This document shows, one piece after another, positions 1 to 8,808 of a DNA stretch of 64,000 bases. Under the pieces are notes generated by a model. The model saw nothing but the letters and a program-made list of their open reading frames with translations. It did no database searches and was not told the DNA's origin. Within the stretch, counting starts at the first letter, position 1, and every line of letters starts with the position of its first letter. The position numbers were made by a program, and so were the translations under genes. Source of the stretch: Paludibacter sp963678465 (GTDB lineage: Bacteria; Bacteroidota; Bacteroidia; Bacteroidales; Paludibacteraceae); NCBI GenBank assembly GCA_963678465.1, contig OY782858.1:930001-994000 (forward strand). The letters run 5' to 3'.

Positions 1-2
1 TT

Positions 3-53
3 GCCCGTAATTCTCCCGAACGCAATAACTATTTGATTGAAAAGGAAATTTAA
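3..53 (+). CDS. 3' end of an unidentified gene (partial)
   Basis: An open frame enters from the left edge and ends in a TAA stop; the 16 visible residues end in NNYLIEKEI. This is too little to assign a family. It precedes crcB by about 78 bases on the same strand. Confidence 0.4.
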   Translation, partial: ARNSPERNNYLIEKEI

Positions 54-130
54 ATAAAATAGTTTTGAGTTTGCATACAGTAAATAGTGAAAAGCGACGA
101 TAAATAACTGTTTAAGAATTAATTGATGAA

Positions 131-505
131 ATGAAACATTTGCTGTTAGTTGGTCTTGGAGGGTTTATTGGAAGTGTAGCAAGGTTTCTGGTTTCGAAAC
201 TGAATCTTTCGTGGCATTTTCTTTCGATACCAATGGGTACGCTCACAGTAAACGTTTTGGGCAGTTTTATCATTGGCATATTGGTGGGTATTTCGGTTAA
301 AAGTGACCTTATCACTACTGATTTACGCCTTTTTTTAATGGTTGGGTTTTGTGGTGGTTTCACCACTTTTTCTTCGTTCAGTAGCGAAAATCTTATGTTA
401 ATGCAAAACGGACAGGTAGTTACTGTGCTTATTTACACAGCACTTAGTATTCTGTTGGGATTTTTGGCTGTATATTTGGGTTATATTTTTACAAATTTGC
501 TGTAA
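131..505 (+). CDS. crcB: CrcB/Fluc fluoride ion channel
   Basis: Small (124 aa) inner-membrane protein that exports fluoride as a dual-topology dimer. Four hydrophobic segments fill the length. Family motifs are visible: a GGFIGSVARF segment near residue 10, NVLGSFIIG near residue 40, and the signature GFCGGFTTFSSFSSE around residues 73-87, whose Thr/Ser/Phe residues line the fluoride path. It is followed 28 bases later by a DUF190 gene, a recurrent partner of crcB. No fluoride riboswitch fold is evident in the short upstream region. Start is the ATG at 131. Confidence 0.95.
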   Translation: MKHLLLVGLGGFIGSVARFLVSKLNLSWHFLSIPMGTLTVNVLGSFIIGILVGISVKSDLITTDLRLFLMVGFCGGFTTFSSFSSENLMLMQNGQVVTVLIYTALSILLGFLAVYLGYIFTNLL

Positions 506-533
506 AGTTGTTTTAAAAAACAAGCGAAAAGTT

Positions 534-887
534 ATGGAAAACAGTATCCTTAAAATATATATAAGCAGTACCGATAAAACCGGTAGTGATTTATTATACG
601 AGCATATTGTGAGAAAAGCAAAAGAGCAGGGATTGTCGGGCGCTACAGTATATCGTGGAATAATGGGATACGGACCGAGCAGTCAGCACATCAACACTTC
701 AAGATATTGGGAACTGACGGAAAAACTTCCCGTCGTTGTTGAACTGATTGATACAACACAGGCCCTCAATGCCTTTTACACATATATGGAAACTGAATTT
801 AAACAACTTCCAAAAGGCAGTCTTATCACTATACAGCCCATAGATATAAAACTGTACAAAGTCGGTTTAAAGACAAAAAATCAATAA
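534..887 (+). CDS. DUF190 family protein
   Basis: 117-aa soluble protein of the DUF190 family, a ferredoxin-like/PII-like fold often encoded beside crcB. Seen here: the N-terminal strand LKIYISSTDKTG, a helix with LYEHIVRKAKEQGLSGATVYRG, then a GYGPSS turn, matching the family pattern. A regulatory or accessory role for the fluoride exporter is inferred from gene neighbourhood only. It probably shares a transcript with crcB. Confidence 0.85.
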   Translation: MENSILKIYISSTDKTGSDLLYEHIVRKAKEQGLSGATVYRGIMGYGPSSQHINTSRYWELTEKLPVVVELIDTTQALNAFYTYMETEFKQLPKGSLITIQPIDIKLYKVGLKTKNQ

Positions 888-912
888 ATCAGCGCTTTAA
901 ATAATAATTGAA

Positions 913-1425
913 ATGATAGAAATTCTTAAAATAGTTTTACCTGCACTTCTTGTTTTGTTGACTGCATATTTGCTGATAGACAAACTGTTGCGCAACGAAG
1001 AACAACGAAGAAATTTCGAGATAAGAAAGAAAAATAACTCCATAGTTACGCCGGTACGATTAAGAGCTTACGAACGCTTGATGCTTGTACTCGAACGAAC
1101 AAGCCCTAATACTATTGTTATAAGCACAATAAAACCGGGAATGACATCCTTTGACCTGCATACACAACTTGTTGAGAACATACGCAATGAATTCAGCCAT
1201 AATTCGGCACAGCAAATATATGTGAGCAACGAACTTTGGAATGCCATCTGTATGGCACAGGAAAGCCTGATACAATTGATTAACGGTTGCGCCTCAAAGG
1301 TTCAGCCAGAGATGGAAGCAACAAAGTTAGCTGAAATTATTATTCAGGTGTATTCATCTGTAGAACAAACACCAACAGAAATAGCCGCTAAATTATTAAA
1401 AAAAGAAGTAAGCCTGCTAATGTAA
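913..1425 (+). CDS. conserved Bacteroidetes membrane-anchored protein (DUF7935-like)
   Basis: 170 aa with one N-terminal transmembrane helix (about residues 4-22, IVLPALLVLLTAYLLID) followed by a charged helical soluble domain that would lie in the cytoplasm. The helical part contains RLRAYERLMLVLERTSP and an Asn-rich segment, typical of a Bacteroidetes family of unknown function annotated as DUF7935. Its function is not known. It lies 25 bases before the DUF6452 gene and is probably co-transcribed. Confidence 0.7.
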   Translation: MIEILKIVLPALLVLLTAYLLIDKLLRNEEQRRNFEIRKKNNSIVTPVRLRAYERLMLVLERTSPNTIVISTIKPGMTSFDLHTQLVENIRNEFSHNSAQQIYVSNELWNAICMAQESLIQLINGCASKVQPEMEATKLAEIIIQVYSSVEQTPTEIAAKLLKKEVSLLM

Positions 1426-1450
1426 TTATAAACTGAAGCAACACTCCATT

Positions 1451-1933
1451 ATGAAATTATTTAAATACATATATTTACTTGTCCTGCTTTTTCTGGTTGC
1501 CTGTACGCAGACAGAGAACTGTACACAAGAGAAAAATGTGTTGATGCAAATTGGATTTTATAAAAAAACCATGGACAGCACCACCAACATTTACACTAAA
1601 TCGGCTTTAACTGTCGACAGTATTTGGGTAATGGGACTGGGTACTGATTCATTCCTTTACAATAAAAAAACAAGTATCAAATCCATCAATATCCCACTTA
1701 AAAAAACGATAGAACAAACTGATTACATCGTTCGTTTCAACAATACAACTGATACAATTTCGATATTTCACACTAACAACGACAGGTATTATATATCGCT
1801 CGAATGTGGAACTGTAGTAGCGCATAGCATCGACGAAATTGTTTCGACAGGTCATTTTATCGATTCTGTTTCAATTATTAACCGAGACATAAACACAACA
1901 AATGCAGAGAACATACAAATTTATCATTTTTAG
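1451..1933 (+). CDS. DUF6452-like lipoprotein
   Basis: 160-aa predicted lipoprotein: a Lys-containing N-terminus, a hydrophobic stretch and a lipobox-like VACT placing the lipidated Cys near residue 18. The rest is beta-rich (SIWVMGLGTDSFLYN) and matches the Bacteroidetes DUF6452 pattern. Its 3' end overlaps the next gene by 32 bases in another frame, so the two are translationally linked, as is usual for the DUF6452/DUF6048 pair. A role in the outer envelope is inferred. Confidence 0.75.
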   Translation: MKLFKYIYLLVLLFLVACTQTENCTQEKNVLMQIGFYKKTMDSTTNIYTKSALTVDSIWVMGLGTDSFLYNKKTSIKSINIPLKKTIEQTDYIVRFNNTTDTISIFHTNNDRYYISLECGTVVAHSIDEIVSTGHFIDSVSIINRDINTTNAENIQIYHF

Positions 1934-2588
1934 TTTACTGCTATTGATCAGTGTTTTATCTGCCAGTGCACAGGTAAAGACAGTGCCAAAAGATACTGTA
2001 TTTACGCCTTTGTACAATGGCATTAGATTAGATGTAGATATTTCTCCGGTTTTTAAAACATTGCTATCGGGCAACGAAACTTTTTCGTACGAAGCGGCTA
2101 TTCTGGTGAATTTAAAACGTAAATACTTTCCGGTGATAGAAATGGGTTATGCCGGAGCCGACAAAATAACGGAGAACAATATCGGGTTTAAAACAAATGG
2201 TATTTTCGGAAGGGCTGGTATCGATTTTAATTTGATGAAATCAAAAACCAACAAGAAAAACGCCAACAATCTTTTTTTTGTAGGTGCTCGCCTGGGATTT
2301 GCAAATTTTAAATATGACCTGACCAATGTGGTGATTACCGACGATTACTGGAAAGAGAACCTGACAATGAATTACAGGGACGAATCGAGTTCGAAAATGT
2401 GGTTCGAGATCGTAGCAGGAATGCGTGTGGAAATCGTCAAAAATATATTTATGGGCTGGACGGTTCGAAATAAAAATCTGATAGGCGAAGACCAGATTGG
2501 TACAATGTCGCCCTGGTATATTCCCGGCTTTGGAAAAACTACAGGTTCGGCCTGGACAGTCAACTATGCAATTGGGTATAAATTCTGA
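1902..2588 (+). CDS. DUF6048-like outer-membrane protein
   Basis: 228 aa with a cleavable signal peptide (hydrophobic residues 8-20, then SASAQ). The remainder alternates aromatic strands (YFPVIEMGYAGADK, FFVGARLGFANFKYD) and ends in an aromatic-terminated strand (NYAIGYKF), the pattern of a small outer-membrane beta-barrel. It resembles the Bacteroidetes DUF6048 family, which pairs with the DUF6452 lipoprotein encoded just upstream and overlapping. Its job is unknown. Start ATG at 1902. Confidence 0.78.
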   Translation: MQRTYKFIIFSLLLLISVLSASAQVKTVPKDTVFTPLYNGIRLDVDISPVFKTLLSGNETFSYEAAILVNLKRKYFPVIEMGYAGADKITENNIGFKTNGIFGRAGIDFNLMKSKTNKKNANNLFFVGARLGFANFKYDLTNVVITDDYWKENLTMNYRDESSSKMWFEIVAGMRVEIVKNIFMGWTVRNKNLIGEDQIGTMSPWYIPGFGKTTGSAWTVNYAIGYKF

Positions 2589-2621
2589 AAAAGAAACAAC
2601 AATCAAAAAAAATAATAATTT

Positions 2622-4646
2622 ATGAATTCAACACAAACATTAAATCGTGCAGCCGATAATATCCGTATTTTGGCAGCATCGGCAGTGGAAAAAGCTAAGT
2701 CAGGTCATCCGGGTGGTGCCATGGGTGGTGCTGATTTTATCAATGTACTTTACTCTGAGTTTTTGGAATATGATCCTAAGAATCCTAAATGGGAAGGTCG
2801 CGACCGCATGTTCCTCGATCCTGGTCACATGTCGCCAATGCTTTATTCGGTATTGGCTTGTGCAGGTAAATACAGCATGGACGAACTGGCTCAGTTCCGC
2901 CAATGGAATAGCCCAACTCCGGGACACCCTGAAGTTGACATTATGCGTGGCGTTGAAAACACATCAGGTCCTCTCGGACAAGGCCACACTTATGCTGTAG
3001 GTGCTGCTATTGCTGCTAAATTTCTCCAGGCACGTTTTGGTGAAGTAATGAGCCAAACGATTTATACTTTTATTTCGGATGGTGGAGTTCAGGAAGAAAT
3101 TTCGCAGGGAGCTGGTCGTTTGGCCGGTCACTTAGGACTGAATAACCTGATTATGTTCTACGATTCGAATGATATTCAGCTTTCGACAGAAACAAAAGAT
3201 GTAAGTACCGAAAATACTGCTCAAAAATATGCTTCGTGGGGTTGGAAAATTATTGAAATTAACGGTAACGATGCAGAACAAATCCGCGCTGCGCTTACCG
3301 AAGCTAAGGCCGAAAAAGAAAAACCAACCCTGATTATTGGTAAAACAATTATGGGTAAAGGTGCGCGTAAAGCGGATGGTTCGAGCTTCGAAAATCAATG
3401 TGCTACTCACGGTATGCCATTGAGCGAAGGCGGAGCTTCGTATGTTGAAAGTATTAAAAACTTAGGTGGAAATCCTGAAAATCCGTTTGTAATTTTCGAA
3501 GAAACAAAAGCATTATATGCTAAACGTGCTGCTGAATTAGAAACTATTGTTGCTGCGAAATATGCTGCGAAAGCTGAATGGGCAAAAGCAAATCCTGAAT
3601 TGGCTGCCAAACTAGAGACTTTCTTCTCGGGCAAAGCTCCTATCGTAAATTGGGATGCTGTAGTTCAGAAACCGGGACAAGCAACACGCGCTGCCTCGGC
3701 AACTGTATTGGCCGAATTGGCAAAGCAAGTTGAAAACATGGTGGTATCGAGTGCCGACTTGTCGAACTCTGATAAAACTGATGGTTTCCTTAAAAACACA
3801 AAAGCATTTACTAAAGGCGATTTTTCGGGTGCATTTCTTCAGGCTGGTGTAGCTGAGTTGACTATGGCTTGCGTTTGTATCGGTATGAGTCTGCATGGTG
3901 GTGTGATTCCTGCCTGCGCTACTTTCTTTGTATTCTCCGATTATATGAAACCAGCGGTACGTATGGCAGCTTTGATGGAACAACCCGTTAAATTTATCTG
4001 GACTCACGATGCTTTCCGCGTTGGTGAAGATGGACCAACCCACGAACCGGTTGAACAGGAAGCACAAATCAGATTGATGGAGAAACTGAAAAATCACAAA
4101 GGTCATAATTCAATGCTGGTACTTCGTCCCGCTGATGTGGAAGAATGTACTGTAGCTTGGCGCATGGCTTTAGAGAACACCTTCACTCCTACCGGCCTGA
4201 TTCTTTCCCGTCAGAATATTGCAGACCTTCCTTCGGCTAACGGACGTAAGGTTGATGCTGTTCAGGCAGAAAAAGGTGGCTACATTGTTGAATGCGACGG
4301 CCATCCTGATGTAATTTTAGTTGCTTCTGGTTCTGAAGTTGCTACACTGAACGAAGGCGCAGCTTTGCTTCGTGCCGATGGTATAAAAATCCGCTTAGTG
4401 TCGGTACCTTCCGAAGGTTTGTTCCGCAGTCAGTCGGCCGAATATCAGGAAAGTGTATTGCCAAAAGGAGCTAAAATATTTGGTTTAACTGCCGGTTTAC
4501 CAGTGAATCTTGAAGGTTTGGTTGGTGCCAATGGTAAAGTTTTCGGACTTGAATCTTTCGGTTTCTCGGCTCCCTACAAAGTGCTCGATGAAAAACTCGG
4601 ATTCACAGGTAAGAACGTGTACGAACAAGTAAAAAAGATGATTTGA
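2622..4646 (+). CDS. tkt: transketolase
   Basis: 674-aa full-length transketolase, which moves two-carbon ketol units between sugar phosphates in the pentose phosphate pathway using thiamine diphosphate. Visible motifs: KSGHPGGAMGGADF (residues about 25-40), the ThDP/Mg signature SDGGVQEE followed by NDIQLS (about 150-190), and DGPTHEPVEQ (about 470) of the pyrimidine domain with the catalytic region. Domain order is PP, PYR, C-terminal. It appears to be a single gene, ending in an inverted repeat that could act as a terminator. Confidence 0.96.
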   Translation: MNSTQTLNRAADNIRILAASAVEKAKSGHPGGAMGGADFINVLYSEFLEYDPKNPKWEGRDRMFLDPGHMSPMLYSVLACAGKYSMDELAQFRQWNSPTPGHPEVDIMRGVENTSGPLGQGHTYAVGAAIAAKFLQARFGEVMSQTIYTFISDGGVQEEISQGAGRLAGHLGLNNLIMFYDSNDIQLSTETKDVSTENTAQKYASWGWKIIEINGNDAEQIRAALTEAKAEKEKPTLIIGKTIMGKGARKADGSSFENQCATHGMPLSEGGASYVESIKNLGGNPENPFVIFEETKALYAKRAAELETIVAAKYAAKAEWAKANPELAAKLETFFSGKAPIVNWDAVVQKPGQATRAASATVLAELAKQVENMVVSSADLSNSDKTDGFLKNTKAFTKGDFSGAFLQAGVAELTMACVCIGMSLHGGVIPACATFFVFSDYMKPAVRMAALMEQPVKFIWTHDAFRVGEDGPTHEPVEQEAQIRLMEKLKNHKGHNSMLVLRPADVEECTVAWRMALENTFTPTGLILSRQNIADLPSANGRKVDAVQAEKGGYIVECDGHPDVILVASGSEVATLNEGAALLRADGIKIRLVSVPSEGLFRSQSAEYQESVLPKGAKIFGLTAGLPVNLEGLVGANGKVFGLESFGFSAPYKVLDEKLGFTGKNVYEQVKKMI

Positions 4647-4652
4647 GAATTT

Positions 4653-4775
4653 AACGATTTGAGAATTTGAAAATTAAAAGAGAAGATTTGTTAACTTTTT
4701 GAGTTGGCAAATCTTCTTAATTATTTCAATTTCTTTCATTTATAATATCTTCAAATTCTCTAATTCTCAAATTTT
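4653..4775. terminator. nested inverted repeat after transketolase
   Basis: An inner 10-bp stem (AGAAGATTTG at 4681-4690 with CAAATCTTCT at 4708-4717) sits inside outer arms made of TTTGAGAATTTG-type words (4655-4675 and 4750-4775). It probably ends tkt transcription; the T-tract is weak. Confidence 0.5.
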
Positions 4776-4780
4776 GATTT

Positions 4781-5347
4781 ATGGATATACTTTCCATCAT
4801 TATTATCAGCATTGGCTTAGCTATGGATTGCTTTGCAGTATCGATTAGCAAAGGCATTTGTCTGAAAAAATTTAAAATTAAAAAAGCATTCAGAATGGCC
4901 ATCCTTTTTGGTGGTTTTCAAGCATTAATGCCTTTGGTTGGTTATTTTGCTGGTTACAGTTTTGCCGATCAAATAACCACCTACGACCATTGGATTGCAT
5001 TTATTCTTTTAGGAATTATTGGTATAAAAATGTTTATCGAGGGACTTCATCCTATCGATCCTCAATGTGACATTTCGCCCAATCCTTTCAAATGGAAAAC
5101 GCTTGTTACATTGGCTCTTGCAACCAGTATTGATGCTATGGCTACAGGTATTGTATTTGTACCGTATCCCGAAAAAATAGGGTTTGCTGCCATTGTAATT
5201 GGCTTTACAAGTTTAATATTTACAATGATTGGTGTATTTCTTGGCGTTCGTTTTCGACATAGAATAAAAATAAACGTGGAGATACTTGGAGGAATTATTC
5301 TCTTCGGTATTGGTACAAAAATTCTTATTGAACATTTATACGCATAG
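4781..5347 (+). CDS. mntP: manganese efflux pump MntP
   Basis: 188-aa integral membrane protein with six predicted helices, the standard MntP length. The two-fold repeat motifs with acidic residues are visible: GLAMDCFAVSISKG near residue 14 and TSIDAMATGI near residue 113, with G-rich FGGFQALMPLVGY. It exports Mn(II) and so guards against manganese excess. The following gene starts 61 bases later. No manganese riboswitch fold is evident in the upstream spacer. Confidence 0.93.
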   Translation: MDILSIIIISIGLAMDCFAVSISKGICLKKFKIKKAFRMAILFGGFQALMPLVGYFAGYSFADQITTYDHWIAFILLGIIGIKMFIEGLHPIDPQCDISPNPFKWKTLVTLALATSIDAMATGIVFVPYPEKIGFAAIVIGFTSLIFTMIGVFLGVRFRHRIKINVEILGGIILFGIGTKILIEHLYA

Positions 5348-5408
5348 TAGAGTTAAGAAAAATACTCATTTACAAACTTATCAGGATGAATACCTGACTA
5401 TTATTTTT

Positions 5409-6629
5409 ATGAATTCAAAAAAACTTTTTCTCTTCGTATCCGTACTCATTTCATCTTTAAATAGTTTTGCCGCCGATTCTTCGGTGGGTTATCAATTATA
5501 TGGATTTGTAAGAAATGATTTTTATATTAATTCCCGACAAAATGTTGAAGCGCTTGATGGACTGTTCAATATTTTTCCGAAACCAGTGAGCTTAAATGCT
5601 GTTGGTAAGGATATAAATGCAGTGCCAAATGCCGAAATGTTGAGCGTGGCTACCCGGCTTGGGTTTGATTTTAGAGGAACACCAATATTGGGCGCCAAAT
5701 CTACGGCTAAAATTGAATTTGACTTTGCCGGTATTTCTTCAAGTTATTATCTCATACGTATTCGTCAGGCATTTTTGAAACTCAATTGGGATAAAACCGA
5801 ATTACTTGTGGGCCAAACCTGGCATCCATTGTTTGGCAGTGTTTTACCCACAATTCCTTCACTGAACACCGGAAGTCCATTTCAACCTTTCAATCGCAGT
5901 CCGCAACTGCGTGTGAAACGTATGCTTACGAATGAACTTTCACTGATAGGTTCAGTGAATTATCAAATGCAATATATGTCGCAGGGACCATTGGGCGCAA
6001 GTCCCTCCTATTTAAAAAGTGCCTTGTTGCCCGATATTTTTCTTGGTCTCGAAAGCAAAAGTAAGCATTGGATTTCGGGTGTCGGTTTCGATACCAAAAC
6101 GCTTAAAATCAATGATGCAAGCTTAACTTCGGGTAGCGCTGTGGCTTATACTCAGTATGTCGACAATAAACTACAGATTAAAGCCAAAGCCATTTACGGA
6201 CAGAACCTGAGCGACCATCTGATGATTGGTGGTTATGGCATCAGCAATCAATCAACAACAAACGAAATTGTTTATACCAATTTCAACACCCTGAGTTCGT
6301 GGTTGAATATAGTGTACGGAACAAAAGTACAAGCAGGCATTTTCATGGGGATTTCACAGAATTTAGGAACCAATAAAACTCTCAACATCGATGCAGCGAA
6401 AAAAATCACCGCTTACGGTTATGGTTTCTATGCCGACAGTCAGCAGTTGATGGACAGACTGTTCCGGGTTGCTCCACACATTACCTACAATTTATCCAAC
6501 TTTAAACTTGGTTTCGAATATGAGCTTACTTCGGCCAATTACGGAAGAATACAACGCAAAGGAAGGATCGAAAATAGCTCAACAGTCACTAATCATCGTG
6601 CCACAGCAACCATAAGTTATATCTTCTAA
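5409..6629 (+). CDS. porin-like outer-membrane beta-barrel protein
   Basis: 406 aa from the ATG at 5409, chosen because it gives a proper signal peptide (KKLFLFVSVLISSLNSFAA); a longer frame from 5286 overlaps mntP. The mature part begins YQLYGFVRNDFYINSRQN, then repeats amphipathic strands and ends ATATISYIF, a classic C-terminal barrel strand. The KIEFDFAG and WHPLFGS segments resemble DcaP-like or trimeric porins. Substrate unknown. No Cys residues are seen in the mature part, as usual for barrels. Confidence 0.75.
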   Translation: MNSKKLFLFVSVLISSLNSFAADSSVGYQLYGFVRNDFYINSRQNVEALDGLFNIFPKPVSLNAVGKDINAVPNAEMLSVATRLGFDFRGTPILGAKSTAKIEFDFAGISSSYYLIRIRQAFLKLNWDKTELLVGQTWHPLFGSVLPTIPSLNTGSPFQPFNRSPQLRVKRMLTNELSLIGSVNYQMQYMSQGPLGASPSYLKSALLPDIFLGLESKSKHWISGVGFDTKTLKINDASLTSGSAVAYTQYVDNKLQIKAKAIYGQNLSDHLMIGGYGISNQSTTNEIVYTNFNTLSSWLNIVYGTKVQAGIFMGISQNLGTNKTLNIDAAKKITAYGYGFYADSQQLMDRLFRVAPHITYNLSNFKLGFEYELTSANYGRIQRKGRIENSSTVTNHRATATISYIF

Positions 6630-6669
6630 ATTCATTCTAACAGGGAAGCAAATCCAATTTTCCATCGAA

Positions 6670-6702
6670 TTGCTTACAATTCATTGTTTTTGTGTAAGTT
6701 TG
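6670..6702 (+). promoter_or_regulatory. Bacteroidetes-type promoter for rlmB
   Basis: -7 box TAAGTTTG at 6695-6702, with a TTG at 6670-6672 about 22 bases upstream as the -33 box. It would start a leader of roughly 55 bases before the rlmB ATG. Confidence 0.5.
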
Positions 6703-6763
6703 CAAACCGAAAATGTATTATGACCGATGAACTCATTTCACTGAAAGAAAACATATTAATAAA

Positions 6764-7543
6764 ATGATAAACTACAAAAATAAACAACGTCCCGAGAAAG
6801 ACATGATTTTCGGGATACGCGCCGTTATAGAAGCCATTCAGGCAGGAAAAGAAATTGACAAGATTTTGATGCGACGTGATATGACAAGTGAGCTGTCGAG
6901 AGAGCTTTTTGCTGCCCTCAATGGCATGCAAGTGCCCGTTCAATACGTTCCGCTCGAAAAACTGAATAAGCTCACGGTGAAGAACCATCAGGGAGCTATT
7001 GCTTTTATTTCTCCAGTGGCTTATCAACGCATCGAAGACATTATTCCCGGCATTTATGAACAGGGCAAAATGCCTTTTATTGTGGTGCTTGATGGCATTA
7101 CCGATGTTCGTAATTTCGGAGCGATAGCCCGTACCTGCGAATGTGCTGGTGTGGATGCCATAGTTATTCCTACCAAAGGAGGAGCTTCCATCAGTGCTGA
7201 TGCAATAAAAACTTCGGCCGGCGCTTTGCTTTCCATCCCTGTATGCCGCGAAGAAAATCTGGGAAATGCACTTAAATTTCTTGTAGCCTCGGGAATTAAG
7301 TTGGTGGCTGCAAGCGAAAAAGCAACTAAAAACTATACGCAAGCCATTCTTTCCGAACCTATTGCATTTATAATGGGAGCCGAAGACGAAGGCGTTTCTC
7401 CCGATCATCTCCGTTTGTGCGACGAAATGGTGAGTATTCCCATGTCGGGCAGCATTGCTTCGCTCAATGTGTCGGTAGCTACCGGTGTTTTGCTCTACGA
7501 AGCTGTTCGTCAACGCGCCATAATAGATTCGGTGATTGGGTAA
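6764..7543 (+). CDS. rlmB: 23S rRNA 2'-O-methyltransferase RlmB (SpoU/TrmH family)
   Basis: 259-aa SPOUT methyltransferase that uses S-adenosylmethionine to 2'-O-methylate a ribose in RNA, by family 23S rRNA G2251. An N-terminal substrate-binding domain begins FGIRAVIEAI. Three SpoU motifs follow: DGITDVRNFGAIARTCE (about residue 112), FIMGAEDEGVS (about 203), and IPMSGSIASLNVSVATG (about 225). The knot-forming C-terminus is intact. Other TrmH-family substrates cannot be excluded. A long open frame on the opposite strand here is only a shadow. Confidence 0.88.
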   Translation: MINYKNKQRPEKDMIFGIRAVIEAIQAGKEIDKILMRRDMTSELSRELFAALNGMQVPVQYVPLEKLNKLTVKNHQGAIAFISPVAYQRIEDIIPGIYEQGKMPFIVVLDGITDVRNFGAIARTCECAGVDAIVIPTKGGASISADAIKTSAGALLSIPVCREENLGNALKFLVASGIKLVAASEKATKNYTQAILSEPIAFIMGAEDEGVSPDHLRLCDEMVSIPMSGSIASLNVSVATGVLLYEAVRQRAIIDSVIG

Positions 7544-7547
7544 ATTA

Positions 7548-7655
7548 AAAAATGAAGAGTTTGAGAATTTGAAGATTTGAGGAGTTGGTGAGTAGATGAT
7601 TGACAGTTCAACGCTTCAACAGTTCAACGATTGAACGCTTCAACATTGACACATA
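7548..7655. repeat. spacer of short repeated words
   Basis: The gap is built of repeated words of the types TTTGAGAATTTGAAG and CAACGCTTCAACAGTTCAAC. The same words recur at 26030-26310, 27601-27985, 46836-47010 and 51632-52559. No gene is seen. Confidence 0.6.
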
Positions 7656-7659
7656 AAGA

Positions 7660-8349
7660 ATGACAGTACTTTACGAAGACAACCATATCATTGCTGTGAA
7701 CAAAACCTGCTCTGAAATTGTGCAGGGCGACAAAACAGGCGATGAACCGCTTTCGGAAACCATAAAAAAGTACCTGAAAGAAAAATACAATAAGCCCGGG
7801 GAAGTATTTACAGGTGTGACACATCGGCTCGACAGGCCGGTAAGTGGCGTTGTGCTCTTTGCCAAAACCAGTAAGGCACTCACACGATTGAACGAAATGT
7901 TTAAAAACCAGGAGGTAAAGAAAACCTATTGGGCCATTGTAAAAGAAAAACCGGCTCAGCCTGAAGGACGTTTAGAACATTTTCTGTTGCGAAACGAAAA
8001 GCAGAATAAATCGGTGGCACACGACAAAATGGTACCGAATGCCAAAAAAGCTGCTTTATCCTACCAACTCATCGCCCACTCCGATAGCTATTATCTGCTT
8101 CAGATTCATCTCGAAACAGGTCGTCATCATCAAATCCGTTGTCAGCTGGCCAAAATGGGTTGCCCCATCAAAGGCGATTTGAAATACGGCTTTCCGCGTT
8201 CAAATCCGAATGGCGGCATTAGTCTGCATGCCCGAAACATTGAATTTATTCATCCGGTATCCAAACAACTGATTCAAATCACTGCTCCTGTTCCCGAAGA
8301 TGATAAATTGTGGCAAACCATGGAGCAAATACTGAACAGCAAAGCTTAG
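7660..8349 (+). CDS. RluA-family pseudouridine synthase
   Basis: 229-aa single-domain RNA pseudouridine synthase, converting uridine to pseudouridine in rRNA or tRNA. The catalytic motif THRLDRPVSGVVLF is at residues about 52-65, the Asp being the nucleophile; the RLDxxxSG pattern is that of the RluA group. A second family motif, LETGRHHQIRCQLA, is near residue 152. There is no S4 domain at the N-terminus. The exact RNA target cannot be assigned. Confidence 0.9.
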   Translation: MTVLYEDNHIIAVNKTCSEIVQGDKTGDEPLSETIKKYLKEKYNKPGEVFTGVTHRLDRPVSGVVLFAKTSKALTRLNEMFKNQEVKKTYWAIVKEKPAQPEGRLEHFLLRNEKQNKSVAHDKMVPNAKKAALSYQLIAHSDSYYLLQIHLETGRHHQIRCQLAKMGCPIKGDLKYGFPRSNPNGGISLHARNIEFIHPVSKQLIQITAPVPEDDKLWQTMEQILNSKA

Positions 8350-8420
8350 AATAAACAGAACACAGCATTTTGATTGCATTGACAGAACAGAAATTTTAAA
8401 AAAAATCTGCTTTGGCAAAG

Positions 8421-8607
8421 CCTGCGGCGCGGCCGAAAAGAAGAAATAAATTCAAAGGAGGCTTGCGGCCGGGCCGAATGCAAGAAAATATTCTGAAGCA
8501 AGCTTGCGGCCCGGCCGAAAGCATGAAATTAAAAAAATTGGTGCTTGCGGCCCGGCCGCAAAGAAGAAATAAATTCAAAGCAAGCTTGCGGCCGGGCCGC
8601 AAGCTTG
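8421..8607. repeat. GC-rich array with 41-bp period
   Basis: Five near-identical 15-16-base cores of the type GCTTGCGGCCSGGCCG start at 8421, 8461, 8502, 8543 and 8584, a period of 40-41 bases. AT-rich linkers separate them; two linkers (about 8440-8460 and 8562-8582) are nearly the same. The last core is the centre of a perfect palindrome at 8581-8607 with 13-bp arms around one base. All frames across it are low-complexity, so coding is unlikely. Confidence 0.8.
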
Positions 8608-8750
8608 AATATGTTGGCCAAATTGGAAAATAAAACAAAAGATAATGTGTTTTCTATCGCTATTTTGGCCTGCATCCCGCAGGTAGATCATCGGCTAATC
8701 ATTCTCTTGAGCTCACGCAAGAATAAACTGAATCCGTTTTTTATCCAATA

Positions 8751-8785
8751 AAAAAAGCTGCAAATTTATTTTTTGCAGCTTTTTT
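8751..8785. terminator. bidirectional Rho-independent terminator
   Basis: Perfect 14-bp stem AAAAAAGCTGCAAA (8751-8764) with its complement (8772-8785), A-tract on one side and T-tract on the other. It would serve the rightward region ending at about 8.6 kb and the leftward gene ending at 8809. Confidence 0.85.
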
Positions 8786-8808
8786 TGTGAAACTAAAATA
8801 GAAAAGGA

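Noticed and set aside
54..130. Fluoride riboswitch in front of crcB
   Set aside because: The short leader has no match to the known crcB-motif consensus.
3612..4106. 164-codon minus-strand frame inside transketolase
   Set aside because: Shadow of a well-conserved gene; no motif and no promoter.
6674..7513. 279-codon open frame on the minus strand
   Set aside because: It is antisense to the intact RlmB gene, whose three SpoU motifs are clear, and its protein is rich in His, Asn and Phe without any domain.
8421..8607. CRISPR array
   Set aside because: The conserved part is only about 16 bases, linkers of about 25 bases include near-repeated ones, and no cas genes are near.
8396..8638. Real genes across the GC array
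   Set aside because: Frames on both strands only translate the repeats (RPGR, GRAA units), with no conserved domain.
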